Shown piece by piece: positions 1 through 6,036 of a stretch of DNA of 8,746 nucleotides. The DNA lies in contig JAGHUY010000136.1 of NCBI GenBank assembly GCA_018064545.1, positions 1 through 8,746 of the forward strand, read 5' to 3'. This DNA is from Candidatus Apopatosoma intestinale (lineage in GTDB: Bacteria > Bacillota > Clostridia > Oscillospirales > CAG-272). How positions within the stretch are numbered: the stretch's first letter is position 1; each line of letters starts with the position of its first letter. The position numbers and the translations under genes were made by a program. Under the pieces are notes generated by a model. That model was not told where the DNA came from. It did not search any database and was given only the letters and a program-made list of their open reading frames with translations.

Positions 1-174
1 ACCTTTACCGTAAGAAAAATCGCTTACGGCGTAGGCGTGGAAAAGACCTTCCCGCTTCACTCTCCGAACGTTGAAAAAGTAGTGGTAAAACGCGTCGGTA
101 AGGTCCGTCGTGCGAAACTCTACTACATCCGTGAGAGAGTCGGCAAGCAGGCCAAGGTGAAAGAACAGATCTAA
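1..174 (+). CDS. rplS: 50S ribosomal protein L19, C-terminal part (5' end outside window)
   Basis: Frame 1 is open from the first base and encodes the last 57 residues of ribosomal protein L19, ending at TAA 172-174. The segment reads [20 protein letters not shown], then a basic stretch with [13 protein letters not shown]. These are the signature blocks of bacterial L19 (the FTVRKIS-GVGVER-FPLHSP and [12 protein letters not shown] regions). L19 sits at the 30S-50S interface of the ribosome. The N-terminal half and promoter lie upstream of the window. Two terminator-like hairpins follow directly, so transcription of the ribosomal protein unit probably ends here. The next gene is convergent, so nothing downstream shares this transcript. 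Identification is secure despite truncation by the window edge. Confidence 0.96.
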   Translation, partial: TFTVRKIAYGVGVEKTFPLHSPNVEKVVVKRVGKVRRAKLYYIRERVGKQAKVKEQI

Positions 175-181
175 CAAAAAA

Positions 182-211
182 ACAGGGGGTGGAATCGCCC
201 CCTGTTTTTTT
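182..211. terminator. Bidirectional intrinsic terminator after rplS
   Basis: An 8-bp GC-rich stem ACAGGGGG (182-189) pairs with CCCCCTGT (198-205) around an 8-base loop. On the plus strand it is followed by a run of seven T (205-211). On the minus strand the A run at 176-182 gives a similar U tract. It can therefore end both rplS and the convergent lysC-S-component transcript. Confidence 0.9.
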
Positions 212-217
212 GAATGC

Positions 218-248
218 AAAACCGTCTGTCAAAAGGCAGACGGTTTTT
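218..248. terminator. Second hairpin terminator between convergent genes
   Basis: An 11-bp stem AAAACCGTCTG (218-228) pairs with CAGACGGTTTT (237-247), with a TCAAAAGG loop. Plus-strand T tract is TTTTT (244-248); on the minus strand the stem ends in TTTT before GCATTC. It lies 7 bases before the stop of the leftward S-component gene, so it is the first terminator that transcript meets, and it backs up the rplS terminator in the other direction. Confidence 0.75.
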
Positions 249-254
249 ACTGTA

Positions 255-815
255 TTATCGATTTCGATAGCGGCAAACGGCTTTGGCGATCGGCGTGCCG
301 ATGAGAATACTGACGGCGATCTCGCCGAGGCAGTTGAACAGAGAAATAGAGAGAATGAAAATAAGCAGCGGCTGTCCTTCCTCGGCCGCCATGGACAGAA
401 GAAGCGGACGGAACAGGAGGGCAAGCCCCCCCATAAAGAGCACCGTGTTCGCGATGGCGGAAAACGCCGAACAGACGGCATAGACCCAAGTACGGTTCGG
501 TGCCTTTCGGTTCAGTCCCCGGAAGAGCAGACCGCAGAGGACACCCATCAGCAACCGCGGAATGATACAGACGGCGGCGGTATAGAGCGGGTGGATGCTG
601 AACAGCATCTGACCGAAGGCGCTGGCACGGAGAATGCCGAGACAGGTCAGAAAGCTGGATACGCCGAAGACGCCGCCGAGGAACAGACCGGCACCCGGTC
701 CCATCGTCATGGCACCGATCGCCACGGGGATCATCATCGTGGTGACTTCCAGTGGGCCGATCGGCAGATAGCCGAGCGGCGTCAGCGTCAGCAGCAGAAT
801 GACGGCGCTGAGCAT
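255..815 (-). CDS. ECF transporter S component (substrate-binding membrane subunit), 5' end apparently frameshifted
   Basis: Encodes 186 residues from ATG 815, nearly all hydrophobic. The pattern is that of the ECF-type S-component family that binds a vitamin or micronutrient and docks on a shared EcfA/A'/T module: LTLTPLGYLPIGPLEVTT (10-26), IPVAIGAMTMGPGAGLFLGGVFGVSSF (29-55), a CIIPRLLMGVLCGL block (83-96) and AIANTVLFMGGLALLF (120-135). About five to six membrane segments are visible. No ATPase or EcfT gene is present in the window. The substrate is not readable; pantothenate-like or other B vitamins are only guesses. The gene starts 6 bases after the lysC stop with no Shine-Dalgarno, and begins in the middle of what is normally the first helix. 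A better start with an RBS lies at 862 in another frame (see the separate entry), so a one-base lesion is likely. Confidence 0.8.
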   Translation of the reverse strand: MLSAVILLLTLTPLGYLPIGPLEVTTMMIPVAIGAMTMGPGAGLFLGGVFGVSSFLTCLGILRASAFGQMLFSIHPLYTAAVCIIPRLLMGVLCGLLFRGLNRKAPNRTWVYAVCSAFSAIANTVLFMGGLALLFRPLLLSMAAEEGQPLLIFILSISLFNCLGEIAVSILIGTPIAKAVCRYRNR

Positions 816-862
816 GCGAGTTCAGCAAGCGTTTTCGTTCTCTTTTGTACGTTTTTTTTCAT
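816..862 (-). other. Out-of-frame N-terminal segment of the ECF S component (apparent frameshift)
   Basis: On the minus strand GAGGAGAAAC precedes an ATG at 862-860, inside the lysC 3' end. The frame reads MKKNVQKRTKTLAELA and its sixteenth codon, GCA, shares its A with the ATG at 815. One extra base there (GCN ATG) would give LAELA-MLSAVILLLTLTPLG, a basic N-terminus plus complete first helix of the kind these S components have, and a 202-residue product. As written, the frame does not continue into the S component. The cause may be a real one-base deletion, a sequencing or assembly error, or a -1 slip; no classic slippery heptamer is present. Confidence 0.65.
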
Positions 863-1907
863 GTTTCTCCTCGGTGAGTCCGGCATAGATGCGGCGCAGA
901 CACTCACTTTTTTTCTCCTCCTCTACGCAGAGGAAACAGGCGTGATCTTCTTCCCGGATGCAGACGGGCACGTCGGTCTCCCCGATCGCCCTGAGTGCCT
1001 CCCCGGCTTTTTCCGCCAGTTCCGCCGGGCGGCTTCCCACCAGACAGACGACGGCAAAGCCGCTTTTGGCGGAAAGCCCGACAAAGGGGATCGGGACATC
1101 CCGCGCGGGAACGACGAGCGTCCCCGGTTTCTCCGGTTTTCCCGTATGGCCGATGCGGATGGGAATGCCCGCGTCCCGCGCGGGCGCGATGGCCTCTTCG
1201 TGCAGAACGGTGGCTCCATAGGCGGACAGGGCCCGGAGTTCGTCATAAGTTATTATATCCAGAAAAACAGGATTGTCAATGATTTTCGGATCGGCGGAAA
1301 GAACGCCGTCCACGTCGGTCCAGTTCTCGTACAGATCGGAATCGGTCGCGGCGGCGACCAGCGCCCCCGTGATGTCGGACCCGCCGCGGGAGAACGTAAA
1401 GACCGTGCTATGACCGTCGCTCCCGTAGAATCCCGGAAGTACGGCTCTCGAATATGGGGCGAGCAGAGCGCGGAGCGTCTTTGCCGTTTCCGGTATATCC
1501 GGCATTCCGTCCGGAAAAAAGCGGATGCCGTCCGCCGCGTCGAGAAAAGGAAATCCGATATAGTCGGAAAACAGGCGGGCGCATAAATACTCTCCGCGGG
1601 AGGCGAGGTAATCTTTTCCGCGCACGGGTGTCTCCCGTTCGATCTCCCGGAACGCCTCGTCCAGATCGGGATCGAGTCCGAGATCGTGCGCGATCCCGGC
1701 AAAACGGTCGAATACCGGCGAATAATTTCCATCTTCATAAGCCCGATAGAGCAGATCGGTGATTTTGTCGTCGTCCGGAAAGCGTTTGCCGGGGGCGGAG
1801 ACCACAATATATTTTCGATCCCCGTTTTCCGTTACAATCCTCGCGGCTTTTTCCATCGCCCGTGCGTCGCAGAGCGAGGTGCCGCCGAATTTGGCTGTGA
1901 TTTTCAT
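822..1907 (-). CDS. lysC: Aspartate kinase (short form)
   Basis: Phosphorylates L-aspartate with ATP, the entry step to lysine, diaminopimelate, threonine and methionine. The 361-residue product has the aspartokinase motifs in order: KFGGTSL (6-12), SRGEYL (103-108), FTFSRGGSD (170-178), TDVDGVLSADP (197-207) and YGATVLHEEA (230-239), ending the kinase domain at PGTLVV (261-266). Only about 95 residues follow, including VGLSAKSGFAVVCLV (276-290), enough for one ACT-like module; monofunctional relatives usually have two and exceed 400 residues. I chose ATG 1907 because the protein starts canonically with MKITAKFGGTS and GGGGG (1918-1914) lies 6 bases upstream; an in-frame ATG at 1949 lacks support and falls in an inverted repeat. 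The last 41 bases overlap the likely original start region of the S-component gene. A promoter candidate and possible operator lie just upstream. Confidence 0.93.
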   Translation of the reverse strand: MKITAKFGGTSLCDARAMEKAARIVTENGDRKYIVVSAPGKRFPDDDKITDLLYRAYEDGNYSPVFDRFAGIAHDLGLDPDLDEAFREIERETPVRGKDYLASRGEYLCARLFSDYIGFPFLDAADGIRFFPDGMPDIPETAKTLRALLAPYSRAVLPGFYGSDGHSTVFTFSRGGSDITGALVAAATDSDLYENWTDVDGVLSADPKIIDNPVFLDIITYDELRALSAYGATVLHEEAIAPARDAGIPIRIGHTGKPEKPGTLVVPARDVPIPFVGLSAKSGFAVVCLVGSRPAELAEKAGEALRAIGETDVPVCIREEDHACFLCVEEEKKSECLRRIYAGLTEEKHEKKRTKENENAC

Positions 1908-1926
1908 TGTTGTCCCCCGATGAACT

Positions 1927-1955
1927 TCATTGGGTGAAAAAACCATCACCCATGA
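1927..1955. promoter_or_regulatory. Inverted repeat at the presumed lysC transcription start
   Basis: Plus-strand arms TCAT-T-GGGTGA (1927-1937, one bulged T) and TCACCCATGA (1946-1955) form a 10-bp inverted repeat around AAAAAACCA. It lies between the candidate lysC -10 element and the lysC ribosome binding site, so it straddles the expected start point. It has no T tract, so it is not a terminator. It could be an operator or a 5' leader hairpin; the sequence does not decide between these. Confidence 0.4.
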
Positions 1956-1956
1956 T

Positions 1957-1985
1957 AGTATATGATAGCTGTGCTTTTTCGATAA
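1957..1985 (-). promoter_or_regulatory. lysC: Candidate sigma-A promoter for lysC
   Basis: Reading leftwards, a good -10 element TATACT (1962-1957) lies 17 bases after a poor -35 match TTATCG (1985-1980). An overlapping TATCAT (1967-1962) is an alternative -10. The site lies just downstream of the radA terminator, where a new promoter is needed. The weak -35 suggests low or activator-dependent expression. Confidence 0.4.
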
Positions 1986-2020
1986 AAAAGGACTGTAAAA
2001 ATCTCGGATTCTTACAGTCC
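1984..2020 (-). terminator. Intrinsic terminator after radA
   Basis: Minus-strand stem GGACTGTAA (2020-2012) pairs with TTACAGTCC (1998-1990); an inner 4-bp AATC/GATT stem continues after one mismatch. A run of six T follows (1989-1984). It begins 12 bases after the radA stop and separates the radA operon from lysC. Confidence 0.88.
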
Positions 2021-2032
2021 CAGGGGATCGTA

Positions 2033-3427
2033 TTATTTCTTTTCGGGTGCGAGGAGCGACAGAATATCAAAGACGCTCTTGACGGGAATGACTTTGACGC
2101 CATCCGGCACCTGACATTTCGCGGCCCCGCGGGCGGGGACGAAAATGCGGCGGAAACCGAGGCGCGCGCCCTCTTTAACGCGCCAATCGAGGCGGGACAC
2201 GGCACGGCATTCACCGGACAGGCCGAGTTCGCCGATACACATGACGTCATCGGGGATCGGGATGTCCCGGATACTCGAAATCAGAGCGAGAGCCACGCCG
2301 AGATCGGACGCAGTCTCGTCGATATGCAGGCCGCCGATGACGTTCAGATACACGTCGCTTCCCGAGAAGCGCAGACCGAGCCGTTTTTCGAGAACGGCGA
2401 GGATCAGCGCCATACGGTTATAGTCGATGCCCGCCGTCATGCGGCGCGGGGCGGGGAAGATCGTCGCGGTGGCGAGTGCCTGAATTTCCGCAATGATCGG
2501 GCGCGTGCCCTCGATCACGCAGACGGCGCAGTTGCCGGAAACGCCGACGGGACGGTCGGCAAGCAACGCTTCCGACGGGTTTTCCACCTCCCGGAGTCCG
2601 ACGTCCGTCATCTCGAACACGCCGATCTCATTGGTGGAGCCGAAACGGTTTTTCATCGCGCGGATGACGCGGAAGTTCTGCCGTTGTTCTCCCTCGAAAT
2701 ACAGGACGGTATCGACCATGTGTTCCAGCACTTTCGGACCGGCGATACTGCCCTCCTTATTGACGTGGCCGACTAAAAGAACGCTTGTCCCGTCGGTCTT
2801 TGCCTTGTTGATGAAAATGGAAGCGCATTCCCGGATCTGTGTCGCACTGCCGGGAATGGACGTGCTGTCCTCGTGAAACATCGTCTGAATGGAGTCGATG
2901 ACGAGAACGTCCGGCTTTTGCTTTTCGCAGTGCTTTATGATCTTGCCCGCGTCGGTCTCGGTGAGAACGTAGAGATTCTCGCTTTTCACCGAGAGCCGTT
3001 TGGCGCGCAGAGAGATCTGCCCGACGGATTCCTCCCCGGACACATACAAGACTTTTTTGGTTTTCGCGATGCTGTTGCAGATTTGCAGAAGCAGGGTGGA
3101 TTTTCCGATGCCGGGCTCACCGGAGAGAAGCACCACCGACCCGGCTACGATCCCGCCGCCGAGCACCCGGTCAAATTCGACCATGCCCGTGTCGGTGCGC
3201 AGATAGGCGGGCAGATTCTCATAGTCGAGAAGTTGCGGTTCGGTCTCTTCGTTTTGCCCCGACAGGAACAGCCGCCGTGCCGTCTTTTTCTCCGGTTCGG
3301 CAGTCGTGTCCTCGTAGGTCTCCTCCTCAAACGTGTTCCACGCACCGCAGGACGGGCATCTGCCCAGCCATTTGGCACTCTGATAGTCGCATTCCTTGCA
3401 GACGAAGACAGTCCTTGCTTTTTTCAT
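2033..3427 (-). CDS. radA: DNA repair protein RadA (Sms), branch-migration ATPase
   Basis: Cytoplasmic RecA-like ATPase that processes recombination intermediates by branch migration. The 464-residue length is typical. Domains in order: N-terminal C4 zinc finger with C10, C13, C24 and C27 (VFVCKECDYQSAKWLGRCPSC); RecA-like core with Walker A GEPGIGKST (103-111) and Walker B VLVIDSI (174-180); the RadA-specific KNRFG motif (259-263); and a C-terminal Lon-protease-like domain from about 360, with NVIGGLHIDETASDLGVALA (362-381) and GELGLSGECR (399-408). ATG 3427 is chosen because it gives the canonical start just before the zinc finger and GAGG lies 8 bases upstream; a longer open frame reaching 3670 overlaps cwlD and is not credible. 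The start lies 16 bases after the cwlD stop, so the two are co-transcribed. A terminator follows. All key residues seen are intact. Confidence 0.97.
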   Translation of the reverse strand: MKKARTVFVCKECDYQSAKWLGRCPSCGAWNTFEEETYEDTTAEPEKKTARRLFLSGQNEETEPQLLDYENLPAYLRTDTGMVEFDRVLGGGIVAGSVVLLSGEPGIGKSTLLLQICNSIAKTKKVLYVSGEESVGQISLRAKRLSVKSENLYVLTETDAGKIIKHCEKQKPDVLVIDSIQTMFHEDSTSIPGSATQIRECASIFINKAKTDGTSVLLVGHVNKEGSIAGPKVLEHMVDTVLYFEGEQRQNFRVIRAMKNRFGSTNEIGVFEMTDVGLREVENPSEALLADRPVGVSGNCAVCVIEGTRPIIAEIQALATATIFPAPRRMTAGIDYNRMALILAVLEKRLGLRFSGSDVYLNVIGGLHIDETASDLGVALALISSIRDIPIPDDVMCIGELGLSGECRAVSRLDWRVKEGARLGFRRIFVPARGAAKCQVPDGVKVIPVKSVFDILSLLAPEKK

Positions 3428-3443
3428 GTCGCATACCTCGGAT

Positions 3444-4178
3444 TCATTTCCAATAGTCGATGATAGCCGCGTACAGGACGGCGGCGAGTTTATTCTGATA
3501 CGATTCGTCACAGAGAAGACGGGTCTCCTCCGCGTTGGAGAGAAAGCCGCATTCCACCAGAATGGCGGGAATATCGAGATGGTCGAGCACGTAAATCGAC
3601 GAGTCGGCCGCTTTCGTTTCCCGCGTGTTCTGCGGTTGCAGAACGGCGGCGGTCTTTTTCTGAACGGCATCGGCCAGTTCCGCCGACTGCTTATTCCCGC
3701 GGGAATACCAAACTTGCAGACCGCGATATTTTTCCACGGGGAATTTGTTCATGTGGATACTGACGAAAACCGCGTTTTCCTGTTCCTCCGCGATCCGGAC
3801 GCGCGAGGCGAGGTCATCCCGCTTTTTATGGGCGGAGGACGGGTCGGCGAGGAGCCGGTCGTCGCTTCTGGTCATGACCACGCGCACGCCTCCCATCCGC
3901 AAAAGAGACACCAGTTTGCCGGCTACGGCGAGGTTGAGGTCTTTTTCCAGAACGCCGTCATCCGATACGGCTCCGCCGTCCATGCCGCCGTGACCGGCGT
4001 CGACGACGATCGTGCGGACAGGCTCCGGCTCTTTGCCCTCCTGAGAGGAAAAGACCGGAAACAGTGTGCCGTTCGTTTGTCTGGCTACAAGATTCCCGAC
4101 GGCGAGCGCGGAACAGACGAGAACGGCGGAAAAAACGAAAAATTTGACCGTTACGAAAACGGCTTTTTTGGAACCCAT
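3444..4178 (-). CDS. cwlD: N-acetylmuramoyl-L-alanine amidase CwlD (sporulation cortex amidase)
   Basis: A zinc-dependent amidase of the Amidase_3 family, 244 residues. A hydrophobic N-terminal segment (about 7-29) is a signal anchor, so the enzyme faces outside the membrane. The catalytic domain starts near 55: VVDAGHGGMDGGA (58-70, zinc His63), GVLEKDLNLAVA (75-86, zinc Glu78), SIHMN (140-144, zinc His142) and LVECGFLSNAEE (207-218, catalytic Glu209). The single catalytic domain plus N-terminal anchor and the length match CwlD of Bacillus and Clostridia, which removes side-chain peptide from muramic acid so that PdaA can form the muramic delta-lactam of spore cortex. ATG 4178 follows GGGAAGTGATGAT. 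It sits between an unknown membrane protein (53 bases upstream) and radA (16 bases downstream). A vegetative Amidase_3 enzyme is the alternative, but no cell-wall-binding domain is seen. Confidence 0.87.
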   Translation of the reverse strand: MGSKKAVFVTVKFFVFSAVLVCSALAVGNLVARQTNGTLFPVFSSQEGKEPEPVRTIVVDAGHGGMDGGAVSDDGVLEKDLNLAVAGKLVSLLRMGGVRVVMTRSDDRLLADPSSAHKKRDDLASRVRIAEEQENAVFVSIHMNKFPVEKYRGLQVWYSRGNKQSAELADAVQKKTAAVLQPQNTRETKAADSSIYVLDHLDIPAILVECGFLSNAEETRLLCDESYQNKLAAVLYAAIIDYWK

Positions 4179-4231
4179 ATCATCACTTCCCGAAACAGCG
4201 GTTATCCCACTATATTCGGGAGTGACGGTTT

Positions 4232-4789
4232 CTATGTTCCCTTATGCGGGGCTTTCCGGAAAAGTTTGAAATCCCGGAGGCCGAGCAGATAGGCGCCCTC
4301 GGCGACAAGGATCGGGAAGAGCGGGGCGAAGACAAAATAAATCGGAAAACTGTGGAAAGCGGCCCGCCAGATGCCGAGATAGACACCCTCCCACAGAGAG
4401 GTGACAAGGCCCACCACGATGGACGCATTGCTCAGTGCCGGGGAATAGGCCTGATAATAATAGAGGATCGTGTACGCGCCGCCGAGCAGAAAATCGAGGA
4501 TCGAGGCGGTAAGCGCGATGGCAAGGCCGCGAAGCGGCGTATTCTTCCGGGAACCGGCACGGACGTTGATACCGTCCCTTGCCCCGATCTCCCAGATTTG
4601 CGTATAGATCAAATAGGCATAGAGCAGGACGGCGCAGATGCCGAGACCGAGGCAGAAAAACCGCCCGGAGACGTTTTCCGCGTCGAACGGGATCGAAACC
4701 ATGATGCCGAAGATGGACAGGCAGAGATGCGTCACGATCAGTTTGACGATCTCATATCCGTTTTCGGAAAAAAAGGATTTCTGTTTCAT
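4232..4789 (-). CDS. Unrecognised membrane protein, about five transmembrane segments
   Basis: I do not recognise this 185-residue protein. It has a short N-terminal region (MKQKSFFSENGYEIVKL), then hydrophobic segments at about 14-32, 43-63, 86-110, 121-141 and 149-171, with a basic loop near 78-87 (AGSRKNTPLRG) and a basic tail ending RKAPHKGT. There is no obvious enzymatic motif. Conspicuous features are the aromatic stretch YTILYYYQAY (106-115) and WEGVYLGIWRAAFHSFPIY (133-151). ATG 4789 is chosen because GGGAG precedes it by 5 bases; an in-frame ATG at 4861 would overlap the promoter. It is the first gene of the leftward unit with cwlD and radA, driven by the promoter at 4833-4861. Position with cwlD suggests, but does not show, an envelope or spore-related role. 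Confidence 0.8.
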   Translation of the reverse strand: MKQKSFFSENGYEIVKLIVTHLCLSIFGIMVSIPFDAENVSGRFFCLGLGICAVLLYAYLIYTQIWEIGARDGINVRAGSRKNTPLRGLAIALTASILDFLLGGAYTILYYYQAYSPALSNASIVVGLVTSLWEGVYLGIWRAAFHSFPIYFVFAPLFPILVAEGAYLLGLRDFKLFRKAPHKGT

Positions 4790-4803
4790 AGGCACTCCCA
4801 AAA

Positions 4804-4820
4804 CGGGGGATAGTCCCCCG
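4804..4820. promoter_or_regulatory. Perfect 7-bp hairpin near the 5' end of the leftward operon mRNA
   Basis: CGGGGGA (4804-4810) and TCCCCCG (4814-4820) form a perfect GC-rich stem with a three-base loop. With transcription from the promoter at 4833-4861 starting near 4826, this stem sits within the first few bases of the mRNA, 14 bases before the start codon. It may stabilise the 5' end or mask the nearby GGGAG site. No T tract follows it. Confidence 0.45.
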
Positions 4821-4832
4821 GAACTTGTCTCT

Positions 4833-4861
4833 ATTCTATCATGTTTTTCGGCTTTCTTCAA
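4833..4861 (-). promoter_or_regulatory. Sigma-A promoter for the membrane protein-cwlD-radA operon
   Basis: Reading leftwards, -35 TTGAAG (4861-4856), a spacer of exactly 17 bases, and -10 TAGAAT (4838-4833). The predicted start is near 4826, giving a leader of about 37 bases. This housekeeping-type promoter could supply radA in growing cells; I saw no clear sporulation-sigma promoter directly before cwlD. Confidence 0.7.
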
Positions 4862-4898
4862 GAAAAGAACAAAAAAATAAAAAGAACCGCGAAAAAAG

Positions 4899-4927
4899 TT
4901 TACAATTCCGCGGAAATGTGTTACACT
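4899..4927 (+). promoter_or_regulatory. Sigma-A promoter for the tyrosine recombinase, with palindromic spacer
   Basis: -35 TTTACA (4899-4904), a 17-base spacer and -10 TACACT (4922-4927). The start is predicted near 4934, about 28 bases before the GTG start codon. The spacer contains a perfect 10-bp palindrome, TTCCGCGGAA (4906-4915), where a bound protein would block RNA polymerase. The promoter is back to back with the leftward promoter at 4833-4861. Confidence 0.7.
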
Positions 4928-4961
4928 GAAAAAAACATTTTACGGAGAGGAGGGAGCATTC

Positions 4962-5990
4962 GTGCCGGAGGAAGACAGATGGGAAGAAAAGGACAAAAGT
5001 CCTGTGGTGGAGCGGTTTTTACGCTATAAACTGGTCATTCAGGGACGAAGCCGGAAAACGGTGGAGGAATACGGGCTGGACTTGCGGACGTTTTTCCGTT
5101 ATCTGGTCGCGGCGCGGCGCGGGCTTCCGACGGACGAAGAGTCGTTTGAAAAGATTTCGATCGCCTGCGTTGACGACGCGTTCGTAAAGAGCGTCAGAAC
5201 ATTGGATATTCTGGAGTTTATGGCGTTCTGCGCGGGCGAGCGCGGCAATTCTGCTGTCTCCCGGTCACGCAAACTCGCGGCGATCCGTTCGTTCTATAAA
5301 TACCTCGTCACGGCGGAAAAACTGGTGGAAAAGAATCCGGCCGCCGACATCGAGGCGCCGAAGACGAAAAAAACGCTCCCGAAATATCTGTCGCTCGAAG
5401 AATCGCTTTCGCTGCTTCAAAGCGTGCTCGACGATCCCGAATCCCGCACGAAGGAGCGCGATTACTGCATTCTGACGCTGTTTCTCAACTGCGGGATGCG
5501 TCTCTCCGAACTCTGCGGGATCAACCTGTCCGATCTGGACAGAGAACTGCGCTCCCTGCGCGTCGTCGGTAAGGGGAACAAAGAGCGTATCGTCTATCTC
5601 AACGACGCCTGTCGGGTCGCCCTTTCCGCGTATCTGAAAATCCGGCTGGCCGAACCCGGGGTAAAGGATAAAAACGCGCTGTTTTTGAGCCGGCTTCACA
5701 CGAGGATCAGTAACAAGACCGTGCAGTGGATGGCGGGCAAGTATTTTACGGCCGCGGGTCTTGACTATAAAAAATATTCCGTCCACAAATTGCGTCATAC
5801 CGCGGCGACGCTGATGTATCAGGAGGGCGGGGTGGACGTGCTGACGCTCAAAGAGATTCTCGGCCACGCCCAACTCAACACCACGCAAATCTATACCCAC
5901 GCCTCCAATAAACTGATGGAGGACGCGATGGAAAAGAACCCGCTTGCTCACGTGCGGCAGAAAAAAACGGAACCGAAAGATGAAGAATAA
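4962..5990 (+). CDS. XerC/XerD-type tyrosine recombinase
   Basis: Site-specific recombinase of the phage-integrase/Xer family, 342 residues, acting on DNA through a covalent phosphotyrosine. The N-terminal SAM-like core-binding domain covers about 12-122 (VERFLRYKLVIQGRSRKTVEEY; RSRKLAAIRSFYKYL). The catalytic domain carries R180 (NCGMRLSELCGI), K204 (VVGKGNKER), H275 and R278 (HKLRHTAATLMYQEGG), H302 (LGHAQLNTTQIYTH) and the nucleophile Y311, so it is complete. It is longer than the usual roughly 300 residues, mainly through an insertion near 52-80 and a charged tail. The start is GTG 4962, with AGGAGG at 4948-4953, 8 bases upstream; no ATG is better placed. No phage or transposon genes, attachment repeats or adjacent tRNA are seen, which favours a housekeeping Xer role in chromosome dimer resolution. 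I cannot tell XerC from XerD by eye. Confidence 0.92.
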   Translation: MPEEDRWEEKDKSPVVERFLRYKLVIQGRSRKTVEEYGLDLRTFFRYLVAARRGLPTDEESFEKISIACVDDAFVKSVRTLDILEFMAFCAGERGNSAVSRSRKLAAIRSFYKYLVTAEKLVEKNPAADIEAPKTKKTLPKYLSLEESLSLLQSVLDDPESRTKERDYCILTLFLNCGMRLSELCGINLSDLDRELRSLRVVGKGNKERIVYLNDACRVALSAYLKIRLAEPGVKDKNALFLSRLHTRISNKTVQWMAGKYFTAAGLDYKKYSVHKLRHTAATLMYQEGGVDVLTLKEILGHAQLNTTQIYTHASNKLMEDAMEKNPLAHVRQKKTEPKDEE

Positions 5991-5996
5991 ACAGAA

Positions 5997-6036
5997 AATC
6001 CATTGCAGGCCGACCGGCTGCAATGGATTCTTTTTT
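5997..6036. terminator. Terminator shared by the convergent recombinase and YitT genes
   Basis: A 12-bp stem AATCCATTGCAG (5997-6008) pairs with CTGCAATGGATT (6018-6029); two more C-G pairs close the loop. The plus-strand T run at 6031-6036 makes it a strong terminator for the recombinase. On the minus strand the stem is followed by a broken T tract (TTTTCTGTTTATT), weaker but plausible for the YitT gene. The T run overlaps the YitT stop codon at 6035-6037. Confidence 0.88.

Noticed and set aside
852..859. Run of eight A (minus strand) as the site of the S-component frameshift
   Set aside because: Adding or removing one A there does not connect to the S-component frame: one choice ends at the lysC TGA (824-822) and the other continues in a meaningless frame. 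The lesion must lie after 822, near 815-821.
189..1586. Long plus-strand open frame (465 codons) over the S-component and lysC genes
   Set aside because: It lies antisense to two recognisable genes, has low-complexity charged composition, starts inside a terminator and matches no family; it is a shadow of GC-rich coding sequence.
1908..2032. Lysine riboswitch or T-box before lysC
   Set aside because: The leader after the radA terminator is too short, and no L-box core or T-box specifier/antiterminator sequence is visible.
1907..2776. Plus-strand open frame of 289 codons over radA
   Set aside because: Antisense to a complete, canonical RadA, with no ribosome binding site or recognisable domain.
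3428..3670. N-terminal extension of radA by 81 residues
   Set aside because: The extension overlaps cwlD, is unlike any RadA, and the ATG at 3427 gives the canonical zinc-finger start with an RBS.
4962..5990. Recombinase as the integrase of a mobile island
   Set aside because: No adjacent tRNA, direct repeats, phage, plasmid or transposon genes; the flanking genes are ordinary core genes and the tRNA-Lys is 2.6 kb away beyond two core-type genes.
5265..6023. Minus-strand open frame of 252 codons over the recombinase gene
   Set aside because: Antisense to an intact tyrosine recombinase with all catalytic residues; no domain or start signal.
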